Below the pieces are notes generated by a model. That model made no database searches, had not been told where the DNA came from, and saw only the letters and a list, made by a program, of their open reading frames with translations. A stretch of DNA of 64,000 nucleotides from Anaeromyxobacter oryzae. GTDB taxonomy: Bacteria > Myxococcota > Myxococcia > Myxococcales > Anaeromyxobacteraceae. The DNA lies in assembly GCF_023169945.1 (NCBI RefSeq), contig NZ_AP025591.1:4088481-4152480 (forward strand), read 5' to 3'. A program made the translations under genes and the position numbers. Shown here piece after piece: positions 7,618-16,178 of the stretch; within the stretch, counting starts at the first letter, position 1, and each line of letters opens with the position of its first letter.

Positions 7618-9435
7618 GTGACGTTCCGCAGCCGACTGCTCCTGGCCCAGGCCCCTCTGGCGGCGGCGCTGCTGCTCGTCGGAGCCGCCTCCCTGCGGAC
7701 CGTGTCCTCGCTCGGGGAGAGCTCCGCGAAGACCCTCCAGGACAACTATCGAAGCGCGCTGATGGCCCAGCGCATGTCCGCCGCGCTCGAGGAGATGAAC
7801 CGGGACGCCCTCCTGCGCGCGGTCGGGTGGGACGCGGGGGGTGCCCCCTCCGAGCACCGGGAGCGATTCCAGGCCGAGCTGGCGGCCCAGTGGCAGAACA
7901 TCACGGAGCCTGGTGAGGCCGAGGCGACGCGTCGCCTCGCCGCCGCCTGGGACGAGTACCGGCGCGCCGAGGACGCGGCGGCGGCGGCCACGGATCGGCG
8001 CGCCTCCTACTCGGGGCCGCTCACGCGCGCGCGCACCGCGGTGCAGGGCGCGACGGACGAGATCCTCTCGCTGAACGCGGAGGCCATCCGGAGAAAGAGC
8101 CAAGGCGCGAGGCGGATGGCGGGGCGGCTGCTCGCGCTCATGGCGGCGGCCACGGGCTCTGCCCTCGCGATCGGCCTCGTCATCTCCTCCAGCCTGACGA
8201 CTCGCACCGTCCGACCGCTCACGAGCCTCGCGCGCGCGGTCCGGCGGTTCGGCGAGGGCCACCGGGAGCCGCGGCTGCGCCCGGCCGGCGACGACGAGAT
8301 CTCCGCGCTCGCCCGCGAGTTCGAGACGATGGCCGATCGGCTCGACGCGTACCGGAGGAGCTCGCTCGGCGAGCTCATGCGCGCGCAGCAGTCCGCGCAG
8401 GCGGCGATCGAGAGCCTCCATCACCCGGTGCTGATCCTGAGCGCCGGCGGCGCGGTCCTGAACCTCAACCGGACGGCCGAGCGGGTCCTCGGGTTGCGCC
8501 GCGAGGAGGGCACCGGGAAGCAGCTCCACGCGCTCGGCCTGGAGCCGGCGCTCGCGGAGCGGCTCGAGGCGGCGCGGCGGCACGTCGTGAGCGGGAGCGG
8601 CTCGTACGTGCCGCACCGCCTCGACGAGGCCGTCGCGATCTCCAGCGCGGACGGACCCCGGCGGTTCCTTCCGCAGGCGACGGCCCTGGTCTCGCCGGAG
8701 GGGACCGCGATCGGGGTCACCCTCGTCCTCCAGGACGTGACCCGCCTCGCCCGGTTCGATCAGCTCCGGAACGACCTCGTGGCGACCGTCGCGCACGAGT
8801 TCCGGACGCCGCTGACCTCGCTCCGGATGGCGGTGCACCTGTGCGCCGACGGCGCCGCGGGGCCCCTCACGGACGAGCAGGCGAAGCTCATGGGCGGTGC
8901 ACGAGCGGACTGCGAACGCCTGCTCGACTTCGTCGACGAGATCCTCGACCTGTCGCGCATCCAGGCGGGGGCGCTCGAGGTGCACGCGCGTCCGGTCGAG
9001 GCGGACCGCATCCTCGAGCGCGCCGCGTCCGAGGCGGCCGTGTCGGCCCGATCGGCCGGGATCGACCTCGACGTGCAGCTCCCGGGGGCGCTGGCGGTCT
9101 CCGCGGACCCCGACCGCATCGGAATCGTGCTGGGGAACCTCGTCGGGAACGCGCTGCGCCACAGCCCGCGAGGCGCGCGGGTCGTCGCCCGTGCCGTGCG
9201 GGGGAAGAACGTGGCCCGGTTCGAGGTCCGCGACGCAGGACCGGGGATCCCCCCGCAGTACGTCGGGCGGATCTTCGACCGGTTCTTCCAGATCCCGGGC
9301 GCGAAGGGCGGAGGGATCGGGCTCGGGCTCTACATCGCGCGGGAGATCGTGGAGGCGCACGGCGGCGTCATCGGCGTCGAGACCGACGCCGCGAGCGGCA
9401 GCACGTTCTGGTTCACGTTGCCGATCGCGGACTAG
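7618..9435 (+). CDS. KinB-like membrane sensor histidine kinase
   Basis: Sensor kinase of 605 residues that would phosphorylate the divergent AlgB-like regulator. Order: TM1 (about 7-26), a largely helical periplasmic sensor region, TM2 (about 168-192), HAMP, a PAS domain (about 275-385), HisKA with VAHEFRTPLT (phospho-acceptor His393), and HATPase_c with NLVGNALRH (N box), DAGPGIP (G1) and GGIGLGLYIA (G2). The layout matches Pseudomonas KinB. GTG at 7618 is chosen because GAGGAGG sits 6-7 nt before it. The signal is unknown; the position among three amt genes suggests nitrogen status, which is inference. Confidence 0.9.
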   Translation: MTFRSRLLLAQAPLAAALLLVGAASLRTVSSLGESSAKTLQDNYRSALMAQRMSAALEEMNRDALLRAVGWDAGGAPSEHRERFQAELAAQWQNITEPGEAEATRRLAAAWDEYRRAEDAAAAATDRRASYSGPLTRARTAVQGATDEILSLNAEAIRRKSQGARRMAGRLLALMAAATGSALAIGLVISSSLTTRTVRPLTSLARAVRRFGEGHREPRLRPAGDDEISALAREFETMADRLDAYRRSSLGELMRAQQSAQAAIESLHHPVLILSAGGAVLNLNRTAERVLGLRREEGTGKQLHALGLEPALAERLEAARRHVVSGSGSYVPHRLDEAVAISSADGPRRFLPQATALVSPEGTAIGVTLVLQDVTRLARFDQLRNDLVATVAHEFRTPLTSLRMAVHLCADGAAGPLTDEQAKLMGGARADCERLLDFVDEILDLSRIQAGALEVHARPVEADRILERAASEAAVSARSAGIDLDVQLPGALAVSADPDRIGIVLGNLVGNALRHSPRGARVVARAVRGKNVARFEVRDAGPGIPPQYVGRIFDRFFQIPGAKGGGIGLGLYIAREIVEAHGGVIGVETDAASGSTFWFTLPIAD

Positions 9436-9440
9436 GAGAA

Positions 9441-9477
9441 GCCGCGCCCCCGGGGACGGGGGCGCGGCTCGTTTGTT
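9441..9477 (+). terminator. Intrinsic terminator of the sensor kinase
   Basis: A perfect 12-bp GC stem (9441-9452 with 9457-9468, GGGA loop) is followed by TCGTTTGTT. It lies between the kinase stop and the converging amt2 stop. Confidence 0.85.
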
Positions 9478-9497
9478 CACGGCGATCCCACGATCGA

Positions 9498-11021
9498 TCA
9501 GGACGGCTTCACGGCCGGGACCGGGACGACCGCGCGCGCGTCCTCCGGGTCCATCAGGGCGTGGCCGGAGCCGACCGACCCGAGCGGCGACATGATCTCG
9601 GGGTACGCGAAGCCGCCGTGCTCGTGCAGGTCGAGGCCCATGAGCTCCCCCTCCTCGGAGACGCGCAGCGTGCCGGTCGCCTTCACCGCGTACATCAGGG
9701 CGAAGCCGACCACGACGGTGGCGAGCATGACGGCGCCGCTGCCGATGAGCTGCAGCTTCAGCTGGGCGAACCCGCCGCCGTAGAAGAGCCCCTTCACGAG
9801 CGTGGAGGTGTCCGGGCCGGTGGGGCCGGGAACGCCGAACTGGCCCGTCGCGAAGAGCCCCAGCGCGAGGGTGCCCCACACGCCGTTCGCGCCGTGCACC
9901 GCCCAGGCGCCGATGGGGTCGTCGATGCGGAGCCACTCGACGAAGTCGAACGCGACGACGACGAGCACGCCCGCGACGGCGCCGATGACGATGGAACCGA
10001 ACGGCGACACCCAGTAGCAGGGCGCGGTGATGGCGACGAGGCCCGCGAGGAACCCGTTCACCGTGAAGCCGGTGTCCCAGATCTTGTGGCGCGGGTAGAC
10101 GAAGAAGAGCGCGGAGAGGGCGCCGGCCGCCGCGGCGAGGGTGGTGTTCGCGGCCACGCGGCTCATGCCGATGTAGTCCATGGCGGAGAGCGTCGAGCCG
10201 GGATTGAACCCGTACCAGCCGAACCACAGGATGACGCCGCCCACCGCGGCGATCGTCATGTCGTGGCCGGGAGGCATGCCGCCGCCGTCGCGCTTGAACT
10301 TGCGGCCGAGCCGGGGCCCGAGGGCGATCGCGCCCACGATGGCGACGAAGCCGCCGATGGTGTGAACGACCGTCGAGCCGGCGAAGTCGCGGAACCCCGC
10401 CACCGCGAGCCAGCCATCCGGCCCCCACGCCCAGTGGCCGATGATCGGGTAGATGAAGCCGCTCACGCCGATGCTGTAGAGGATGTCGCCCCAGAAGCCG
10501 GTCCGGCCGACCATCGCGCCCGACGTGATGGTGCTGCACGTGTCGGCGAAGGCGAACTGGAAGAGCCAGAACGCGAGGATCGGAATGCCGGTCGCCCCGT
10601 ACGTCTCCGGCGTGCCGTGCAGGAAGAAGTACTGCAGGCCGATGAACCCGTTCCCCGAGCCGAACAGGAAGGCGAAGCCGAACGCCCAGAAGAGGATGCC
10701 GCAGAGCGCGGTGTCGACGATGCCCTCGAGGAGGATGTTCACCGTCTCGCGGCCGCGGGCGAAGCCGGCCTCGAGCATCATGAACCCCGCCTGCATGAAG
10801 AACACGAGGAACGCCGCGACGAGCGTCCAGAGCGTGTTGATCGGGTTGATGTACGGCGCGACGGCGGCCGCCTCCTCGGCGTGGGCCGTACCCACGAAGT
10901 TGGAGAGACCGTAGATCGCGCCGCAGAGCAGCAGCGCCGCGATGGTCTTCCCGCCGAGCACGGCGAGGAAGACCCGCCGTCCCTCCCGCTCGTGCAACCG
11001 TTCGATGAATCGCCTCAACAT
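9498..11021 (-). CDS. amt: Ammonium transporter, Amt family, long form (amt2)
   Basis: Inner-membrane ammonium channel of 507 residues with an N-terminal hydrophobic segment (about 20-48) before the Amt core. Twin-histidine regions are DFAGSTVVHTIGG and AWAVHGANGVWGTLALGLFA; FMMLEAGFARGRE marks the first pore helices. The cytoplasmic tail contains GLDLHEHGGFAYPE, the PII-contact type of sequence, followed by an Ala/Pro/Val-rich extension. ATG at 11021 follows GAGGGAG. A good sigma-54 promoter lies about 85-100 bp upstream. It is longer than amt1 and amt3 and is not a recent copy of either. Confidence 0.93.
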   Translation of the reverse strand: MLRRFIERLHEREGRRVFLAVLGGKTIAALLLCGAIYGLSNFVGTAHAEEAAAVAPYINPINTLWTLVAAFLVFFMQAGFMMLEAGFARGRETVNILLEGIVDTALCGILFWAFGFAFLFGSGNGFIGLQYFFLHGTPETYGATGIPILAFWLFQFAFADTCSTITSGAMVGRTGFWGDILYSIGVSGFIYPIIGHWAWGPDGWLAVAGFRDFAGSTVVHTIGGFVAIVGAIALGPRLGRKFKRDGGGMPPGHDMTIAAVGGVILWFGWYGFNPGSTLSAMDYIGMSRVAANTTLAAAAGALSALFFVYPRHKIWDTGFTVNGFLAGLVAITAPCYWVSPFGSIVIGAVAGVLVVVAFDFVEWLRIDDPIGAWAVHGANGVWGTLALGLFATGQFGVPGPTGPDTSTLVKGLFYGGGFAQLKLQLIGSGAVMLATVVVGFALMYAVKATGTLRVSEEGELMGLDLHEHGGFAYPEIMSPLGSVGSGHALMDPEDARAVVPVPAVKPS

Positions 11022-11104
11022 GTCTTTGGCTCCCTCGAGCTGCGCGAATAGCCGAAAAATTCAGCCGTGCGGCGCGGGCGTCGCCCGAGCCGGTTCGTGC
11101 GGAT

Positions 11105-11120
11105 TGCACGGTATGTGCCG
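11105..11120 (-). promoter_or_regulatory. Sigma-54 promoter of amt2
   Basis: Minus strand CGGCACATACCGTGCA: GG at 11119-11118, exactly 10 nt, then GC at 11107-11106. It matches GGCAC-N5-TTGCA at nearly every conserved position. Predicted start of transcription near 11094, about 70 nt before the ATG. Confidence 0.75.
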
Positions 11121-11701
11121 CGAACCGCACGACCCGTCCCGGGCGCGAAATACTCCGTGTGGCAGAGCGTTGAGGGGCGATCGCGCCGAAGCCGTTCCAG
11201 CGCGCGGCGGCGGATCTGGACGCCCGGCGGGCTGAGCCATGCCCGGATTCCCGGCGGGCCCCGGCTCGTTCGCGGCCCGCGCGCGCGGGGACGACGCCGA
11301 GGAGCTGCGCTCCGGACTCCACTCACCGTGTAGGGCGGCGCGGAGCGTGCCGGCGGGAACCACGACGCGCAAGTCCTCACCGCCGGGTCGACTGCCGGCG
11401 GCCCGGCGCACGTCGCGACCTCTGATCGCCGTCGGGGCGGAACGCGGGGCGCAGCCCGGGCGAGACGGCCGCCGGCTTCCCGGTCGGGCGCCAGCTCGCC
11501 CGTCCGCGTCTCCCGTCCTCGGCTCGCTCCGCACGCACCGGAGTGCCCGCTCCGCGGGCGGCGCTTGGCGCGCTCCTTCCAGCCGCCTTTGCATTGTGCA
11601 GCACCCTGCGCGGCGGGTCGCCAGCGCGCGAGCGCGAAGTCCGCGACCACGCGTCGAAATGCTCGCGTTGCACGCCTCGTCCGCCGCGGGCGCGCACGCC
11701 C

Positions 11702-11717
11702 CGGCACGTCCGCTGCA
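11702..11717 (+). promoter_or_regulatory. Sigma-54 promoter of the APC permease
   Basis: CGGCACGTCCGCTGCA has GG at 11703-11704, 10 nt, then GC at 11715-11716. It is the closest match to the GGCACG-N4-TTGCA consensus in the window. Transcription would start near 11727, about 60 nt before the ATG. Confidence 0.78.
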
Positions 11718-11785
11718 CAAAGGCCTCTTTGTCGACCTGGACGGGACGGGCGGAAATCCAAACCGAGAGACCGGAGAGCATTCAC

Positions 11786-13675
11786 ATGGCCACACCGCTG
11801 AACGAAGGAAGCACGAGCCCCTCGACGGGGACGACGGGGCCGCGCCCCACGCTGGGCCTGACCGGCCTGACGATCAACGCCATGGCGCTCATCGCGCCGG
11901 GGGCGTTCCTCTGGCTGACGTTCCAGATCCAGTCGCTGTACGGGGCGCCCATGGCCGGCTCGGCCATGTGGTTCGGGATCCTCGCCGCGCTGCTGCTCTG
12001 CTTCGCGACCGCCATCAGCTACGCGGAGCTGTCGAAGCTGTACCCCGGCGCGGGGTCCTCCTACTTCTTCGCGGAGCAGGCCTTCCTGAACCGGACCAAG
12101 GCCTACCGGTTCGCTCGCGTCGCCAAGTTCATCACCGGGTGGGCCTCGCACCTCTACTACTGGGTCTATCCGGGGGTCATGGTGGGCGTGACCGCCATCC
12201 TCTCCGGCTACCTGCTGAACCAGTTCTTCCCGAACACCTTCAGCGGCGCGTACAACAGCTTCCCGTTCATGGCGGTCTTCTGCGTCGTGTTCGCGCTGGG
12301 CGTGGCGTACATCGCGTTCCGCGGCGTGACCGGCACCACCGGCGTGAACTTCGCCATCAACGTCATCCAGATCACCGCGCTGCTGGTCTTCTCGGTCATC
12401 GCCATCTCCTACCGGATGAACCACCCGGAGGGCTCGAGGGGCTGGCACCTCGTGAACGGCGTGCCCGTGGACTTCGTCGTCGCGCAGGAGCCGGCGCTGG
12501 AGAACGGCAAGCCCAAGCTCGACGCGGCGGGGCAGCCCGTGCTGCAGAACAAGCTCGACGCCGACGGCAACCCGGTGCCGGAGCTGAAGGACGGCAAGCC
12601 GGTCCCGTTCACGCTGAGCTACGCGCCCGCGGCGGCCACCAGCCTCGAGCCGGTGGACGCGGATCACCCCAAGGACCTCACCCCGCACTTCAAGTTCCAC
12701 CCGACCGCCTCGTCGGTGACCGCGCCGCACGGCTTCTCGTTCATCGTCATCCAGGCGTGCATCGCCATCCTGATCCTGGTGGGCTTCGAGTCGGTCACCT
12801 CGATGGGAGAGGAGGCGAAGAACGCCAAGCGCGACATCCCGCGGGCCGTGCTGCTCTCGCTCGGCATCCAGGGCATCGTCTGCTACGCCATCGAGTACTT
12901 CGCGGCGAACTACTTCCTGAACCAGGGCTACACGCTCAGCGACGCGGCCGCCTCGGGCGCGCCGCTCGGCGACATGATGGTCCTCGCGGGCACCTGGCTC
13001 TTCGGCAGCTACGCGGCCGGGCGCGCCTTCATGCTCGTCCAGGCGGCCACCGTGTTCCTCGCGCTCATCGGGACGACGCTGTCGTGCCTGTCGACCGGCG
13101 CGCGCGTGACCTACGCGATGGGCAAGGACAACGAGGTGCCGGAGCACTTCGGGTTCCTGCACGGCAAGCGGCTCACCCCGCACCGCGCCATCTGGACGCT
13201 GGCCGTCATCTCGGCGGTGCTCGGGATCTTCACGGTGGTCACGTACCTGGGGGGCACCTCGCCGGCGCCGCTCGAGGCCAAGTACCAGGGCTTCTGGTAT
13301 TCCGTCGGCCTCTTCAAGCCCGAGACCTACCCGAGCCTGCCGAACAGCCTCGTGATCATGACCCTGATCTCGAACTTCGGGACGTTCCTGCTCTACATGC
13401 TCACCTGCATCGTCGCCATCGTGGCGTTCCGGGAGCACAAGCAGTTCAGCGGGTTCAAGCACCTGTTCGTGCCGCTCTTCGGCCTCCTCGCCAACCTGGC
13501 CTGCATGCTCTTCTACCTGGTGGGCCCGTTCACGGTGAGCGGGATGAGCCCGAAGGAGCCGTACATCGCGCTGGGCGTGTGCCTGCTCTGGGGTGCCTAC
13601 GGCGCTGTCTACTTCCTGCGCTCGAGCCGCAAGAAGGGGAAGGCGGTGCTCATCGAGAAGGTGGTCGCCGCGTAG
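11786..13675 (+). CDS. APC-superfamily amino acid permease with a large central loop
   Basis: Inner-membrane amino-acid or amine transporter of 629 residues. The N-terminal helices carry NAMALIAPGAFLWL and SYAELSKLYPGAGSSYFF, typical of the APC family; GFESVTSMGEEAKNAKRDIP is the conserved segment after the sixth helix pair. About 95 residues rich in Gly, Pro, Lys and Asp interrupt the membrane core near 221-315 and contain short repeats of the form GKP/GQP/GNP. ATG at 11786 follows GGAGAG. The sigma-54 promoter and the amt neighbours suggest a nitrogen source as substrate; which one is unknown. Confidence 0.85.
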   Translation: MATPLNEGSTSPSTGTTGPRPTLGLTGLTINAMALIAPGAFLWLTFQIQSLYGAPMAGSAMWFGILAALLLCFATAISYAELSKLYPGAGSSYFFAEQAFLNRTKAYRFARVAKFITGWASHLYYWVYPGVMVGVTAILSGYLLNQFFPNTFSGAYNSFPFMAVFCVVFALGVAYIAFRGVTGTTGVNFAINVIQITALLVFSVIAISYRMNHPEGSRGWHLVNGVPVDFVVAQEPALENGKPKLDAAGQPVLQNKLDADGNPVPELKDGKPVPFTLSYAPAAATSLEPVDADHPKDLTPHFKFHPTASSVTAPHGFSFIVIQACIAILILVGFESVTSMGEEAKNAKRDIPRAVLLSLGIQGIVCYAIEYFAANYFLNQGYTLSDAAASGAPLGDMMVLAGTWLFGSYAAGRAFMLVQAATVFLALIGTTLSCLSTGARVTYAMGKDNEVPEHFGFLHGKRLTPHRAIWTLAVISAVLGIFTVVTYLGGTSPAPLEAKYQGFWYSVGLFKPETYPSLPNSLVIMTLISNFGTFLLYMLTCIVAIVAFREHKQFSGFKHLFVPLFGLLANLACMLFYLVGPFTVSGMSPKEPYIALGVCLLWGAYGAVYFLRSSRKKGKAVLIEKVVAA

Positions 13676-13695
13676 CGCGGGCCGCGGCCGCTCCC

Positions 13696-13732
13696 GCCGG
13701 GGCGCGATCCTTGCCCGGGATCGCGCCCCGGC
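13696..13732. terminator. Bidirectional terminator between APC permease and amt3
   Basis: Perfect 15-bp stem (13696-13710 with 13718-13732) and a 7-nt loop TTGCCCG, between two converging genes. No T-run follows on either strand. Confidence 0.75.
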
Positions 13733-13743
13733 GCGGGGCGTCC

Positions 13744-15084
13744 TCAGGTTCGCGGATAGGCGTCGGTCCCCATCTCCAGCGCGTCGACGCCCTGTTGCTC
13801 CACCTCGGCCGACACGCGGTTCCCCACGAGCCGGTCCACCAGCCGGAAGAAGCCGTACGACGTCCCGAAGACGAACGTGGCGTTCGCGAGCACGCCCACG
13901 AGCTGCGCGCCGAGCTGGCCGGCGTCTCCGAACAGGAGCCCGCGGACGGGGCCCGCGACGCCGTTCCAGCCGTTCCCCCAGCTGCCGTCGGCCAGGAGGC
14001 CGACGGCCAGCGCGCCCCAGGTCCCGCACACCCCGTGCACCGCGAACGCACCGACCGGATCGTCCACCCGCAGCCTGCGCTCGAGCAGGCCGACGCTCCA
14101 GACCACCAGCACGCCGGCCACCACGCCCACGAGCACCGCGGCCGCGGGCGTGACGAAGGCGCAGCCGGCGGTGATCGCGACCAGGCCGCCCAGCAGCCCG
14201 TTGCAGGCCATCCCCACGTCCGGCTTGTCGAGCGTGAACCAGACGGAGAGCAGCGCCGCGAGCGCGCCGCCGGCCGAGGAGAGCATCGTGTTCACGGCGA
14301 TGAGCGCGATCCGGGGGCTCGCGGCCGAGAGGGTGGAGCCGGCGTTGAAGCCGAACCACCCGAAGGCGAGGATGAGCGTGCCCACCACCGACATGGGGAG
14401 GTTGTGGCCGGGCATCGCGCCGATGGTGCCGTCGGCCCGGAACCGCCCCAGGCGCGGGCCGAGCACGATGGCCCCGGCGAGCGCCGTGAGCCCGCCCGTC
14501 ATGTGGACGACGCTCGAGCCGGCGAAGTCGACGTGCCCGTGGCCGAGCCCGACGTTCACGCCGAGCTGGGCCAGCCACCCGCCGCCCCACACCCAGTTCC
14601 CGTAGAGCGGGTACAGCAGCGTCGACATGAAGACGCCGTAGACGAGGAACGCGGCGAACCTCCAGCGCTCGGCCATCGCGCCGGTGGGGATGGTCGCCGC
14701 GGTGTCCATGAACACCGTCGCGAACAGGAACATCGCGAGGTGCGAGGGCTCGCTGGCCACCGTCACCAGCGCGAACCGGGCGGCGCCGGCGAGGCCCCAG
14801 GCCCGGCCGCCGAGCGTGAGCGCGAGCTCGTGGCCGCCCGGCGCGGCGGCGCCGAGCGTGGTCCACTCGCGCACGCCGCCCATCATGAGGCCGTAGCCGA
14901 CGAGCCAGAACCCGAGGACGCCCACCGGGTAGATGATGAGGTTCATGGCCATGGTGTTGGCGGCGCTCCGGGCGCGGGTGAAGCCCGTCTCCACCATGGC
15001 GAACCCGGCCTGCATGAACATGACGAGGAACCCGGTCAGCAGCACCCAGGCGAGGTTCAACGACGGCTCGAGCGACGGGGCCAC
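13744..15084 (-). CDS. amt: Ammonium transporter, Amt family, short form (amt3)
   Basis: Inner-membrane ammonium channel of 446 residues without a signal-like N-terminal extension. The twin-histidine segments are DFAGSSVVHMTGG and AFAVHGVCGTWGALAVGLLA; FVMFMQAGFAMVETGFTRAR opens the core. GTG at 15084 uses a GGAGGTGA that overlaps the stop codon of the upstream Ser/Thr kinase, so the two genes are almost certainly translationally coupled. The tail lacks the GLD-x-x-E-HG PII-contact pattern seen in amt1 and amt2, which may fit control by the linked kinase instead; that is inference. Confidence 0.92.
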   Translation of the reverse strand: MAPSLEPSLNLAWVLLTGFLVMFMQAGFAMVETGFTRARSAANTMAMNLIIYPVGVLGFWLVGYGLMMGGVREWTTLGAAAPGGHELALTLGGRAWGLAGAARFALVTVASEPSHLAMFLFATVFMDTAATIPTGAMAERWRFAAFLVYGVFMSTLLYPLYGNWVWGGGWLAQLGVNVGLGHGHVDFAGSSVVHMTGGLTALAGAIVLGPRLGRFRADGTIGAMPGHNLPMSVVGTLILAFGWFGFNAGSTLSAASPRIALIAVNTMLSSAGGALAALLSVWFTLDKPDVGMACNGLLGGLVAITAGCAFVTPAAAVLVGVVAGVLVVWSVGLLERRLRVDDPVGAFAVHGVCGTWGALAVGLLADGSWGNGWNGVAGPVRGLLFGDAGQLGAQLVGVLANATFVFGTSYGFFRLVDRLVGNRVSAEVEQQGVDALEMGTDAYPRT

Positions 15085-15087
15085 GCG

Positions 15088-16128
15088 TCACCTCCGTTCC
15101 ACGGCGGGCGAGGCGCGCGGGCTCGCCGGCGCCGAGAGGCGGTTGCTCAGCCAGACCAGCATCCCCAGCGCGAGGAGCACGGCCACGACGAGCGCCGAGG
15201 CGATCGTCCGACGGCGGGCGCGGACCCTGGCGCGCCGGCGGGAGTCGCCCAGGGCGGGATCGCGGGCGGCCACCGCGGACGGGTCCGAAAGGTCGCGGCA
15301 CAGCTCGGCCGCGGCGGCGTACCGGTGGCGCGGGTCGCGCTCGATGGCCTTCAGGATGATGGCCTCGAGCGAGGGGTCGAAGTCCTTCACGTAGTAGCTG
15401 GGCGGCCGGGGCTCCTCGCTGGCCTTGGCGCGGAGCAGGGCGCGCGGGTTGGCGCTGTCGTACGGGAGGTGCCCGGTGAGCATCTCGTAGAGCAGCATCC
15501 CGAGCGCGTAGATGTCGGTCCGGATGTCGCCGCGGCGGCCGCGGATCTGCTCCGGGGCCATGTAGTCGGGCGTCCCGAGCGCGTTGGAGAGCGCGCCCCA
15601 GGTCAGCCGCCGCGAGGCCTCCGCCAGCGCGATGCCGAAGTCCAGGATCTTCACCTGGCCCGAGGCGGTGAGGAGGATGTTCTCGGGCTTGATGTCCCGG
15701 TGCACGACGCCCTGCGACTCCAGGTAGGCGAGCGCGCCGCAGACCTGCCGGGCGACGTCCAGCGCCTGGGCGGTGGGGAGGGGCTTCCCCTTCATGAGCG
15801 CGCGGAGCGACTTGCCCTCGACGTACTCCATCACCATGTACGTCCGGCTCTTCTCGCGCGGCTTCAGGAACCGGACGATGTTGGGATGGTCGAGCTTCTG
15901 CCCGATCTGCTCCTCGCGCTCGAACCGCTGCGCGAAGACCACGTCGGCCTCGAGCTGCACGTGGGGGACCTTGAGCGCCACGGTGGCGCCGGTGAACCCG
16001 TCCATCGCGCGGAAGATCGACGCCATGCCGCTGCGCGCGAGGAGCGCCTGGAGCTCGTACTGGTCGAGCTTCTCGCCGACGACGGGGTCGCGCATCAGGC
16101 GACCGGAGCCCGTGATGACATGGGCCAA
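15088..16128 (-). CDS. Ser/Thr protein kinase (Pkn/Hanks type), one C-terminal TM
   Basis: Membrane-anchored eukaryotic-like kinase of 346 residues. Catalytic features are the VALKV lysine, VHRDIKPENILL, DFGIALAE and GTPDYMAPEQIRG. The glycine-rich loop is degenerate (LLARSGMASIFRA). A C-terminal transmembrane helix (about 302-325) is followed by only a short Pro/Ser tail, so there is no extracytoplasmic sensor domain. TTG at 16128 gives the longest frame; ATG at 16095 (Met-Arg-Asp-Pro) is an alternative giving 335 residues. It is the first gene of an operon with amt3 and is divergent from a PP2C phosphatase, its likely opposing enzyme. Confidence 0.88.
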   Translation of the reverse strand: MAHVITGSGRLMRDPVVGEKLDQYELQALLARSGMASIFRAMDGFTGATVALKVPHVQLEADVVFAQRFEREEQIGQKLDHPNIVRFLKPREKSRTYMVMEYVEGKSLRALMKGKPLPTAQALDVARQVCGALAYLESQGVVHRDIKPENILLTASGQVKILDFGIALAEASRRLTWGALSNALGTPDYMAPEQIRGRRGDIRTDIYALGMLLYEMLTGHLPYDSANPRALLRAKASEEPRPPSYYVKDFDPSLEAIILKAIERDPRHRYAAAAELCRDLSDPSAVAARDPALGDSRRRARVRARRRTIASALVVAVLLALGMLVWLSNRLSAPASPRASPAVERR

Positions 16129-16153
16129 CCTTAGTGCGCGCCCGAGGCGCGCC

Positions 16154-16170
16154 GCAACAAACGTGCGCCG
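16154..16170 (-). promoter_or_regulatory. Weak sigma-54-like promoter of the kinase-amt3 operon
   Basis: Minus strand GCGCACG-TTTG-TTGC matches CACG-N4-TTGC perfectly, but the -24 GG reads CG at the correct 10-nt spacing. It overlaps the ribosome site of the divergent phosphatase gene. If functional it would tie the third amt to the same sigma factor as the other transporters. Confidence 0.35.
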
Positions 16171-16178
16171 AGGTGGCC

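Larger units (their letters stand above)
11022..11785. other. Long intergenic region between amt2 and the APC permease
   Basis: These 764 bp separate two divergent genes. Open frames here have no recognisable domain and read like random GC-rich sequence. The region holds one sigma-54 promoter facing each gene, and TGCA-TTG-TGCA (11590-11600) about 100 bp upstream of the APC promoter, a typical distance for an enhancer site. Its length fits a control region that binds upstream activators; that is inference. Confidence 0.5.
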
